IMG/VR virus record: IMGVR_UViG_3300042868_012858
Coordinates: 1 to 64,000 of that record
Source of the DNA: a virus
Direction: 5' to 3' (one strand)
DNA: 64,000 bases
A program made the position numbers and the translations under genes. The notes beneath the pieces are model-generated. The model saw only the letters and a program-made list of their open reading frames with translations, made no database searches and had not been told where the DNA came from. This document shows positions 34,331-41,817 of the stretch, in pieces. Position 1 is the stretch's first letter, and every line of letters starts with the position of its first letter.

Positions 34331-35272
34331 ATGATTGTAACGGAATTGTATAATGGTCAAGGCTTAGGCAATCAATTATGGTGTTATGCTGTAACTAGGG
34401 TTATTGCTGCTGATAACGATTTTGGTTTTGGTATAATATCTCCTGAAAAATTCAAAGGCAATAATATATTAAATTTAGATTTCGGTAAGCAGGTTATTGG
34501 AGGTAAATCCCCAGAGGGAGGACCTCCAATAACTCTTCCGAATGGAATAGCTTCTTATTACAGGGAAAAGTACGAACAACACCCTTATTTTAGATGTGAT
34601 ATCTCACCATTAGACTTAAACTTAGTTAGTGTGTGCGATAATACTAAAATAGAGGGCGTCATGCAATCTGTAGGTTATATCCATCATAGAAAAGATGACA
34701 TATTAAAATGGCTGAAAATAAAAGATGAGGGTAATGTTGACAATACGCATTTAGGTGAAAATGTATGCGTTGTTCATATACGTGGAGGTGATTTTAGAGG
34801 AGTTTCAGACACTATATTACCGAAGAGCTATTTTATTAATTCTATGGAAAAAATAAAGCTAGTTAATGAAAAAATTGAATTTGTAATAGTAACAGATGAT
34901 GTTCAATATGCCAAGAGTATACTGCCTGGTGTAAAAATAATAGGATCATCAGAGTTTAGTGCAGAAGATTCTTTCAAGGCTAGTCATCATTTAGGAGGAC
35001 CGATTGAACACGACTACTCTATAATAAACAAAGCAAGGTATTTGATATTATCTAACTCTAGCTTTAGTTGGTGGGCAGCTTATACAAATGTTGATTTGCA
35101 ATTTTTAATAGCTCCTAAATATTGGGCTAAACACAATATTTCAGATGGGTTTTGGTCAACTGATGACATAATGACTCCAGGGTGGAACTATATTGACAAA
35201 GAAGGTAATCTTTTTAGTTATGAAGATTGTAGAAAAGAACTTGATGAATATAAAAAAATTAAAAATGAGTAA
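34331..35272 (+). CDS. Alpha-1,2-fucosyltransferase-like (GT11)
   Basis: 313 residues. GT11 features: an N-terminal GQGLGNQLWCYA, VVHIRGGDF near residue 147 (the H-x-R-x-G-D donor motif; the second Arg of the usual HxRRGD is Gly here), FVIVTDDVQYAKSIL, and YLILSNSSFSWWAAYT, the strongly conserved SNSTFSWWAA-type motif. Family members add L-fucose from GDP-fucose to the 2-position of Gal or related sugars. Fits with the GDP-sugar genes downstream. The end overlaps the next gene by 8 nt. Confidence 0.87.
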   Translation: MIVTELYNGQGLGNQLWCYAVTRVIAADNDFGFGIISPEKFKGNNILNLDFGKQVIGGKSPEGGPPITLPNGIASYYREKYEQHPYFRCDISPLDLNLVSVCDNTKIEGVMQSVGYIHHRKDDILKWLKIKDEGNVDNTHLGENVCVVHIRGGDFRGVSDTILPKSYFINSMEKIKLVNEKIEFVIVTDDVQYAKSILPGVKIIGSSEFSAEDSFKASHHLGGPIEHDYSIINKARYLILSNSSFSWWAAYTNVDLQFLIAPKYWAKHNISDGFWSTDDIMTPGWNYIDKEGNLFSYEDCRKELDEYKKIKNE

Positions 35273-36152
35273 ACCAAAAGTGTATGATTGTTTTATTTTT
35301 TTTAATGAACTTGATTTATTAGAAATAAGACTAAATATAATGAATCAGTTTGTAGACTATTTTGTTATAGTGGAATCAAACAAAACATTTTCTGGAAAAG
35401 ATAAATCGTTTATACTAGAAGAAAACATGCATAGATTTTCTTCTTTTAAGGATAAAATAATTTACAAAAAAATAGAAGATACTCCAGAAGATTTTGTAAA
35501 TATCAAATCTTGTTTTGATGAAAAAAATTACAAATTTGACAACCCTAAAGAACTTGAGGTTATTAAAAACATAGCATCTTATATAGAAAATACTACTTAT
35601 TGGCCGAGAAACGAAACACAGTGGGGTAGGGAAATATTTCAAAGAGAGTGTATGTTGAGGTGTTTAACTAATTGTGATGATAATGATATAGTAATGTTAT
35701 CAGATTTAGATGAAATACCCAACTTAAACATTTGTAATTTTGAAGATATTTTATTAGATTTACCTATAACTTCTAAACAGCATATGTTTTATTATTTTTT
35801 GAACTACAGATTAGATGAGATTTGGATTGGAACAAAAATATGCAGATATAGATATTTAAAAAAAGATTTTGTAAACGAAGTAAGAAGATTAAGGGAGACT
35901 GAATACTCATTACCTAATTTAGGTTGGCATTTTTCTTTCTTGGGTGGCATCGAAAAAATAAAACAAAAAATAGAAGCTTTTTCTCACCAAGAATACAACA
36001 ATGATTCTATAAAATCAAATATAGAAGAAAATGTAAAGAGCGGAAACGATATATTTGGTCGAGGAAAAAGTGTACGAAAAGTGGAGGTTGATGATTCATT
36101 TCCTCTTTTTCTAATAGAAAATAAAACAAAATATAATAAATTTTTTATATAA
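35265..36152 (+). CDS. GT17-like N-acetylglucosaminyltransferase
   Basis: About 295 residues from the ATG at 35265 (MSKPKVYDC); a longer frame from 35193 lies mostly inside the previous gene, so it is rejected. GT17 markers: VYDCFIFFNELDLLEIRL, YFVIVESNKTFSGK, a W-x-RE-x-QR segment, IVMLSDLDEIPN (the DxDE motif), and GWHFSFLGGIEKIKQKI followed by HQEYN. The reference GT17 enzyme is beta-1,4-mannosyl-glycoprotein GlcNAc-transferase (bisecting GlcNAc); bacterial and phage members are common in glycan loci, with unknown acceptors. Confidence 0.87.
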   Translation: MSKPKVYDCFIFFNELDLLEIRLNIMNQFVDYFVIVESNKTFSGKDKSFILEENMHRFSSFKDKIIYKKIEDTPEDFVNIKSCFDEKNYKFDNPKELEVIKNIASYIENTTYWPRNETQWGREIFQRECMLRCLTNCDDNDIVMLSDLDEIPNLNICNFEDILLDLPITSKQHMFYYFLNYRLDEIWIGTKICRYRYLKKDFVNEVRRLRETEYSLPNLGWHFSFLGGIEKIKQKIEAFSHQEYNNDSIKSNIEENVKSGNDIFGRGKSVRKVEVDDSFPLFLIENKTKYNKFFI

Positions 36153-36157
36153 AAATC

Positions 36158-36937
36158 ATGGAAAACAATAAAATTAAATTAGATTTTTTAAAAAGGGTAT
36201 TAACCGATACAGTTTATAATGATGAGGTGAGAAACTCTTTTTTTGATACAAAAGAATTCCCAGGTGTTGATGTTATGAATAGCATTATAAACTCTTCAGT
36301 GGAAGAGAAAAGAATGGGTGGTATGGATTGGCCAGAAAGAGCTCATACTATGGTGGGAGTTAAGAGATTGAATAATTTACACGAAACTTTAGATTATATA
36401 AGAAAAAATAATATAGACGGAGACTTTATAGAAACTGGCGTGTGGAGAGGAGGGGCTTCTATATTTATAAAGCTATATAATGATTTGTATTCATTAAATA
36501 GAAATGTGTTTGTAGCAGACTCTTTTGCTGGACTACCACCTCCTGATTCAGATAAATACCCAGTAGATGAAGGTGACATCCATCACACTATACCATATCT
36601 TAGTGTTTCATTGGATCAAGTTACAGAAAATTTCAAACTATACAACGCTCTTGATGAATCTGTAATTTTTCTGAAAGGTTGGTTTAGTGACACTCTAAAA
36701 AATAATGATAACATAAAAAATTTAGCACTACTAAGGTTTGATGGAGATATGTACGGTTCTACTATGGATGTGTTTGAAAATTTATACCACAAGGTTAATT
36801 CAAAAGGGGTGATTATTGTTGATGACTACTGCCTGCCAAACTGTGTAAAAGCAGTAACTGATTTTAGACAAAAGAATAATATAACAAATGAAATAAAAAC
36901 AGTTGATTCATGCGGGGTGTATTGGATTAAAGATTAA
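36158..36937 (+). CDS. TylF/macrocin-type O-methyltransferase
   Basis: 259 residues. GMDWPERAHTMVGVKRLNNL, then GDFIETGVWRGGASIF near residue 90, NVFVADSFAGLPPPD, LALLRFDGDMYGSTMDV and GVIIVDDYCLPNCVKAV. These are the defining features of the TylF (Pfam MT family of macrocin O-methyltransferase) group, which methylate deoxysugar hydroxyls using SAM and a metal held by the D-x-D and DD residues. It supports a methylated deoxysugar as final product. Confidence 0.92.
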   Translation: MENNKIKLDFLKRVLTDTVYNDEVRNSFFDTKEFPGVDVMNSIINSSVEEKRMGGMDWPERAHTMVGVKRLNNLHETLDYIRKNNIDGDFIETGVWRGGASIFIKLYNDLYSLNRNVFVADSFAGLPPPDSDKYPVDEGDIHHTIPYLSVSLDQVTENFKLYNALDESVIFLKGWFSDTLKNNDNIKNLALLRFDGDMYGSTMDVFENLYHKVNSKGVIIVDDYCLPNCVKAVTDFRQKNNITNEIKTVDSCGVYWIKD

Positions 36938-36950
36938 ATCTATGTAAAAT

Positions 36951-37601
36951 ATGAAAACATTAGACGAAATAGCCATAGAACATAAAACAGATAAATCTAG
37001 TATATCACATAATTATACAGAACATTACGCAAATCATTTTGAAAAAATAAGATTTAATAATCTGAAAGTTTTGGAAATAGGAATCCAAAATGGTTTCTCA
37101 TTAAAAATGTGGAAAGAATATTTTGAGAACTCTACAATAGTTGGTATAGATTTAACGGATTTAACTCATCTAAAAGAAGATAGAGTGGAAATAGAAGTTG
37201 GGAATCAATCAGATGAAGATTTTTTAAAAAGAGTTAGCGAACAATATGGACCATTTGATATAATAATTGATGATGGAAGCCATAAAAGTATAGATATTAG
37301 AAAAAGTTTTTATTGTTTATTCCCACTATTAAAAAATGGAGGGTATTATGTAGTTGAAGATTTACATACAAATTATTGGGAAAGAAATAACATCACAGAA
37401 GGTTGGTTTATTAATGAAAATTATGATACTTTCATAAATGACATTAAATTGTTTATCGACTATTCTAATTCTAATGGTAAAAGTGGTTATGCCAATAGAA
37501 AAATGGATGATACACACGCTTTTCAAGAAATGAATTATTGGGAAAAAAATATATACTCCGTGCATTCCTATAGAAGTATTTGCTTCATAAATAAGTGCTA
37601 A
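36951..37601 (+). CDS. SAM-dependent methyltransferase
   Basis: 216 residues. VLEIGIQNGFSLKMWKEYF near residue 41 (motif I), TIVGIDLTD, FDIIIDDGSHKSIDI and LLKNGGYYVVEDLHTNYW. The D-D-G-S-H and V-E-D-L-H-T pattern is typical of small methyltransferases in polysaccharide and macrolide sugar loci. The N-terminal KTLDEIAIEHKTDKS is also conserved in that group. Probably O-methylates a sugar. Fifth methyltransferase-like protein in this run. Confidence 0.85.
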   Translation: MKTLDEIAIEHKTDKSSISHNYTEHYANHFEKIRFNNLKVLEIGIQNGFSLKMWKEYFENSTIVGIDLTDLTHLKEDRVEIEVGNQSDEDFLKRVSEQYGPFDIIIDDGSHKSIDIRKSFYCLFPLLKNGGYYVVEDLHTNYWERNNITEGWFINENYDTFINDIKLFIDYSNSNGKSGYANRKMDDTHAFQEMNYWEKNIYSVHSYRSICFINKC

Positions 37602-37613
37602 TTATATTTTAGA

Positions 37614-38795
37614 ATGAATGCAACGAATAATCAAATAACCTTAGTAAAAGACACAATTAACAATAATGATATAGACAATTTGATATCATGGTTAGAGACG
37701 TACCCTAAATTGACTAAAGGTGAAAAGACGATTGAATTTGAAGAAATGTGGTCAAAGTGGATGGGGTGTAAATATTCTGTATTTGTTAATTCAGGATCAT
37801 CCGCAAATCTACTGATGTTCTATGCATTGAAAGAACTTTATAAGTTAAGGAATAATAAGATTGCGATACCAGCATTGAGTTGGGCTACAGATTTATCGCC
37901 AGCAATTCATCTAGGATTTGAACCAATATTAGTAGATTGTAATCTAGATAATTTATCTGTTGATTTAAAGCATTTAGAAGAGCTTTTTAAAGAAGAAGCT
38001 CCGTCTGCTCTAGTTTTAGTATCTGTGTTAGGGTTAGCTCCTGAAATTGATAAGATTGTAAGTTTATGTAAAAAATACGATGTTATTTTATTGGAGGATA
38101 ATTGTGAAAGCCAAGGCACATCAGTAAACGAATTGAAATTGGGTAATTTTGGATTGATGTCTTCTTTTTCAACTTATTTTGGGCACACTATGAGTACAAT
38201 AGAGGGTGGTATGGTGTGCACTAACGATAAAGCTGTTTATAATATGATTAAACAGCTTAGAAGTCATGGGTGGGATAGAGATTTGGATGTTGAAACGCAA
38301 AGAAAACTACGAAATGATTGGAATGTAGATTCATTTTCATCTCTTTATACTTTTTATGTACCAGGATTCAATTTAAGATCTACTGACTTGCAAGCTGTTA
38401 TAGGAATAGGGCAACTCAAAAAGATTGATGATATGATTTCAAAAAGAAACGAGAATTTTAAAAAATTCTCTGACTTATTAAAAGGTCATACTTGGTTTCC
38501 AAAAGAAACGGACAATAGCTTCACATCTAGCTTCTGTATTCCTATAATTGCAGTAAGTTCTGAACAAAAAAAAAGAATAGTTGACAAATTAATAAATAAT
38601 GGTGTTGAGTGTAGACCTTTGATATGCGGCTCTATGGGGACTCAGCCTTTCTATGTAAAAAAATACGGAAGAAAAGAATTGCCAAACGCTTCAATTGTTG
38701 ATTCTTGTGGTTTGTATGTTCCAAATCATCCAAATCTTACAGATGAAGAAATTGAAAGAATTTGCAATTGCATATTAACTTCATTAATAAAATAA
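37614..38795 (+). CDS. PLP-dependent sugar 3-dehydratase-like (ColD-type, DegT fold)
   Basis: 393 residues, full-length DegT/DnrJ/EryC1 fold (VNSGSSANLL near residue 60, IPALSWATDLSP, VLLEDNCES with Asp162). In ordinary family aminotransferases a lysine six residues before the EGG motif forms the PLP Schiff base; here the sequence is TYFGHTMSTIEGG and the equivalent residue is His191. Histidine here is the hallmark of ColD (GDP-4-keto-6-deoxymannose 3-dehydratase) and RfbH. The next genes make the ColD substrate, so 3-deoxygenation of GDP-4-keto-6-deoxymannose is the best guess. Alternative: an inactive or novel aminotransferase. Confidence 0.8.
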   Translation: MNATNNQITLVKDTINNNDIDNLISWLETYPKLTKGEKTIEFEEMWSKWMGCKYSVFVNSGSSANLLMFYALKELYKLRNNKIAIPALSWATDLSPAIHLGFEPILVDCNLDNLSVDLKHLEELFKEEAPSALVLVSVLGLAPEIDKIVSLCKKYDVILLEDNCESQGTSVNELKLGNFGLMSSFSTYFGHTMSTIEGGMVCTNDKAVYNMIKQLRSHGWDRDLDVETQRKLRNDWNVDSFSSLYTFYVPGFNLRSTDLQAVIGIGQLKKIDDMISKRNENFKKFSDLLKGHTWFPKETDNSFTSSFCIPIIAVSSEQKKRIVDKLINNGVECRPLICGSMGTQPFYVKKYGRKELPNASIVDSCGLYVPNHPNLTDEEIERICNCILTSLIK

Positions 38796-38798
38796 TTT

Positions 38799-39716
38799 AT
38801 GGAAAATAGAATTATTGTCACAGGCGGTAATGGACTATTAGGTAGTGCTGTTAAAAATAAAATTGAAGCTTTCACTTTTAGTAGCTCAGAATATAATCTA
38901 GAAAAAGATAGTTTTTCAAAACTACTTTCTTTACCAACAAATCAATCGGTAGATACAATTATACATTGTGCGGCAAAAGTGGGAGGTGTAGGTGCAAATA
39001 TGAACGCAAACTTTGAGTTCTTCCAAAAGAATGTAAAAATTGACCAAAATGTATTAAATTCCTGCTTAGAGCATAGAATAGAAAATCTTGTAACAATATT
39101 ATCAACTTGTGTATTTCCTGATAAAGTTGAATACCCGCTTACTGCAGATAAAATTGATTTAGGTGCGCCACACTTTTCTAATTATGGATATTCTTACGCA
39201 AAAAGACTATTGTATTACCAAACTAAGATGTATAGAAATGTGGTTGGTAAAAATTGGATTTCGGTCATACCAACAAACTTATATGGAGCTAACGACAACT
39301 TCAATTTAGAAAATTCTCATCTTATTCCAGCTTTAATAAGAAAAGCTCACGAAGCATCTATAAGCGGTGAAAATTTTGTCGTTTGGGGAGATGGTTCTCC
39401 ATTGCGTCAATTTGTTTATTCGGAAGATATGGCAAAGATTATTCTTTGGGCTGTAGAAAATTGGAAATCAGAAAGTCCTTTGATGGCTGTAAATGAAAGA
39501 GAGTATTCCATCAAAGAAGTTGCTATGATTATTGCGGATAGATTTGGAATTTCTGAAAATAAAATTATATTTGATAAAACCAAGCCTAATGGTCAATTTA
39601 GGAAGCCAGCAAAGTCGGATGTGAATTGGTTCGAATTTACACCACTTGACGAAGGTATAAATAAGACAATAGATTGGTTTGTTGAAAATTATAATAAAAA
39701 TAATATAAGACTTTAA
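38799..39716 (+). CDS. fcl: GDP-L-fucose synthase-type epimerase/reductase
   Basis: 305 residues. NAD(P)-binding TGGNGLLGS (residues 8-16), AAKVGGVGAN (58-67), STCVFPDK with Ser102 and Cys104, YSYAK with Tyr131 and Lys135, NLYGANDNF, and His174 in SHLIPALI. The serine, cysteine, tyrosine, lysine and histidine correspond to Ser107, Cys109, Tyr136, Lys140 and His179 of E. coli GDP-fucose synthase with a constant offset of five. It converts GDP-4-keto-6-deoxymannose to GDP-L-fucose. Because a ColD-like gene precedes it, a ColC role (GDP-L-colitose synthesis) is an alternative. Confidence 0.87.
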   Translation: MENRIIVTGGNGLLGSAVKNKIEAFTFSSSEYNLEKDSFSKLLSLPTNQSVDTIIHCAAKVGGVGANMNANFEFFQKNVKIDQNVLNSCLEHRIENLVTILSTCVFPDKVEYPLTADKIDLGAPHFSNYGYSYAKRLLYYQTKMYRNVVGKNWISVIPTNLYGANDNFNLENSHLIPALIRKAHEASISGENFVVWGDGSPLRQFVYSEDMAKIILWAVENWKSESPLMAVNEREYSIKEVAMIIADRFGISENKIIFDKTKPNGQFRKPAKSDVNWFEFTPLDEGINKTIDWFVENYNKNNIRL

Positions 39717-39717
39717 A

Positions 39718-40776
39718 ATGAAAAAAGCGCTGATTTTTGGAATCACAGGACAAGATGGGAGTTATCTTGCTGAGTTGTTGTTGGAGAAAGGGTATGAGGT
39801 TCATGGGGTGATAAGAAGATCTTCGTCTTTTAACACTGGTAGGCTTGAACATATATTTAGTAAGTTAGTACTTCACTATGGAGACGTTACAGACCCTTTA
39901 GCTGTGACAAATATAATCTCGCAAATCAAACCTGATGAAATTTATAATTTATCAGCTCAATCTCATGTTAAAGTTTCTTTTGAGATGCCGTATTATACAG
40001 GAATGGTTGATTCATTAGGTACAATGGCTGTATTAGAAGCTATGAGAGCTCATTGCCCAACTTCAAAATTCTATCAGGCATCCACTTCTGAGTTATATGG
40101 AGGAATGGAACATAATAGACCTGAAACTGGTTATACTGAAGAGTCTCCTTTTCACCCAAGAAGCCCTTACGGTGTTGCTAAAATCTATGGATTTTGGGCT
40201 GTAAAAAACTATCGAGAAGCATATAATCTTTATGCGTGCAACGGAATTCTGTTCAATCACGAATCACCTAGAAGGGGTGGTACTTTTGTAACAAAGAAGG
40301 TTGTGGATGCGCTTGTTGAAGTTAAGTGCAATAACGGAAAGCCTCTAAAAATAGGAAATTTAGAAGCTAAAAGAGATTGGGGTTACGCAAAAGAATATGT
40401 TGAAGGTATGTGGCTTATGCTACAACAAGATAAGCCTGAAGACTTTGTGTTGGCTACAGGAGAAGTTCATGCAGTTAGAGAACTTGTTGAAGTTACCGCA
40501 ACTCATTTGGGTTATGAAATAAAATGGGAAGGTGAAGGTGTAGAAGAAAAAGGATACGATTCAAAAACAGGTAAACTTCTTGTTGAAGTAGATTCTCAAT
40601 ATTTTAGACCATCTGAAGTTGATTATTTATTGGGTGACCCTAAAAGAGCTCAAGAAATATTGGGTTGGGAACCAAAAACAAAATTTAAAGAATTGATTAA
40701 CATTATGGTAGATCACAGATTGTGCAACTACCCTTCTCATTCTGTTGATTTAATTAAAGAAGTTAGTGAAAAATAA
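39718..40776 (+). CDS. gmd: GDP-mannose 4,6-dehydratase
   Basis: 352 residues, standard length. GITGQDGSYLAELLL at the N-terminus, VIRRSSSFNTGR, the STSELYGG substrate loop, YGVAKIYGFW (YxxxK) and LFNHESPRRGGTFVTKK, all diagnostic of Gmd. It makes GDP-4-keto-6-deoxy-D-mannose from GDP-mannose, the common precursor of GDP-fucose, GDP-rhamnose, GDP-perosamine and GDP-colitose. GDP-mannose itself must come from the host, since no mannose pathway gene is seen here. Begins 1 nt after the fcl stop and overlaps galE by 11 nt. Confidence 0.96.
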   Translation: MKKALIFGITGQDGSYLAELLLEKGYEVHGVIRRSSSFNTGRLEHIFSKLVLHYGDVTDPLAVTNIISQIKPDEIYNLSAQSHVKVSFEMPYYTGMVDSLGTMAVLEAMRAHCPTSKFYQASTSELYGGMEHNRPETGYTEESPFHPRSPYGVAKIYGFWAVKNYREAYNLYACNGILFNHESPRRGGTFVTKKVVDALVEVKCNNGKPLKIGNLEAKRDWGYAKEYVEGMWLMLQQDKPEDFVLATGEVHAVRELVEVTATHLGYEIKWEGEGVEEKGYDSKTGKLLVEVDSQYFRPSEVDYLLGDPKRAQEILGWEPKTKFKELINIMVDHRLCNYPSHSVDLIKEVSEK

Positions 40777-41755
40777 AAAGGTTTTAATTACTGGAGGTTT
40801 AGGTTATATCGGAAGTCATACAATTGTTAAACTATACGAGAATGGGTATGAGCCGATTATAATTGACAACCTTTCAAATTCAAATATATCAGTACTTGAT
40901 AGTATTGAAGAGATTGTTGGTACTAAACCTTTGTTTTATGAACTAGATATTGAAAGAGATGTTGCTCAAATATGTCAAATGTTATTAAGAGAAAAGGTAG
41001 AGTATGTCATTCATTTCGCAGGATATAAATCTGTTAAAGAATCAGTCGTAAATCCTATAAAGTATTTTTCTAATAACATAAACTCTACTACGCAACTTCT
41101 ATACGCCCTTCAGATATCTGGTGTTAAAAAATTAATTTTTTCTTCTTCTGCAACAGTTTATGGGGAGGCGGATTATTTTCCAGTTACCGAAAATACTCCT
41201 AGAAAAAAGCCAACAAACCCTTATGGTGAATCTAAATATATTTGTGAAGATATAATAGAAACAACCTGTAAGTTCACTGACTTATCCGCAGTATCATTAA
41301 GATATTTTAATCCAATAGGAGCTCATCCATCTGGTAAGATATTTGAAAACCCAAAAGGCATTCCAGAAAATTTAGTACCATATATCCAAAGAGTAATAAG
41401 TGGTGAGTATGAAAAGCTTACTATTTTTGGAAATGATTACGACACAATAGACGGAACGTGTATTAGAGATTATATCGATGTAAATGATTTAGCTCAAGCT
41501 CACATAAATGCACTTAATGTTTGTGAAAATGGCTATAAGTTTTACAATATAGGATCTGGAAGTGGTTACTCTGTATTGGAATTAATAAACGAATTCAAAA
41601 AACAATCAATAGATGTTCCTTTTATTTTTGCAAGTAGAAGAAGTGGTGATGTTCCGAAAATATATGCAGATATTACCAAGGCAAAATTAGAAATGAATTG
41701 GAGTCCATCTGTGTCAATAGAAGAAACAATTAAATCTATAATAAATCTAAAATAG
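40766..41755 (+). CDS. galE: UDP-glucose 4-epimerase
   Basis: 329 residues. GGLGYIGSHT near the start, IDNLSNS, FAGYKSVKESV, SSSATVYG (about 126-133), NPYGESK with Tyr153 and Lys157, RYFNPIGAHPSG and DYIDVNDLA. These match GalE, which interconverts UDP-glucose and UDP-galactose (or GlcNAc/GalNAc forms). It could supply the donor for the GT7-like enzyme at 28526. Last gene of the run, followed by a 62-nt gap holding a host-type promoter. Confidence 0.93.
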   Translation: MKNKKVLITGGLGYIGSHTIVKLYENGYEPIIIDNLSNSNISVLDSIEEIVGTKPLFYELDIERDVAQICQMLLREKVEYVIHFAGYKSVKESVVNPIKYFSNNINSTTQLLYALQISGVKKLIFSSSATVYGEADYFPVTENTPRKKPTNPYGESKYICEDIIETTCKFTDLSAVSLRYFNPIGAHPSGKIFENPKGIPENLVPYIQRVISGEYEKLTIFGNDYDTIDGTCIRDYIDVNDLAQAHINALNVCENGYKFYNIGSGSGYSVLELINEFKKQSIDVPFIFASRRSGDVPKIYADITKAKLEMNWSPSVSIEETIKSIINLK

Positions 41756-41763
41756 TTAATATT

Positions 41764-41793
41764 TTGGATTTTTATTTTTTTTAACTAAATTTG
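41764..41793 (+). promoter_or_regulatory. Host-type promoter TTG-N19-TAAATTTG
   Basis: TTG (41764-41766), 19 nt, TAAATTTG (41786-41793): a full match to the Bacteroidota primary-sigma consensus TTG-N19-21-TAnnTTTG, 24 nt before the ATG at 41818. The best host-type promoter in the window. Confidence 0.6.
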
Positions 41794-41817
41794 GTCTCAA
41801 GAAAACAAACAACATAA

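Noticed and set aside
35193-35264. Longer start for the GT17-like gene
   Set aside because: The extra 24 residues lie entirely inside the previous gene; the family starts near the VYDCFIFF strand.
37614-38795. Routine call as sugar aminotransferase
   Set aside because: The lysine needed for aminotransfer is replaced by histidine, so a dehydratase is more likely.
24583-41755. Capsule or O-antigen export locus acquired from a host
   Set aside because: No membrane flippase, polymerase or lipid-carrier transferase is visible, and a neck-type virion gene is embedded in it.
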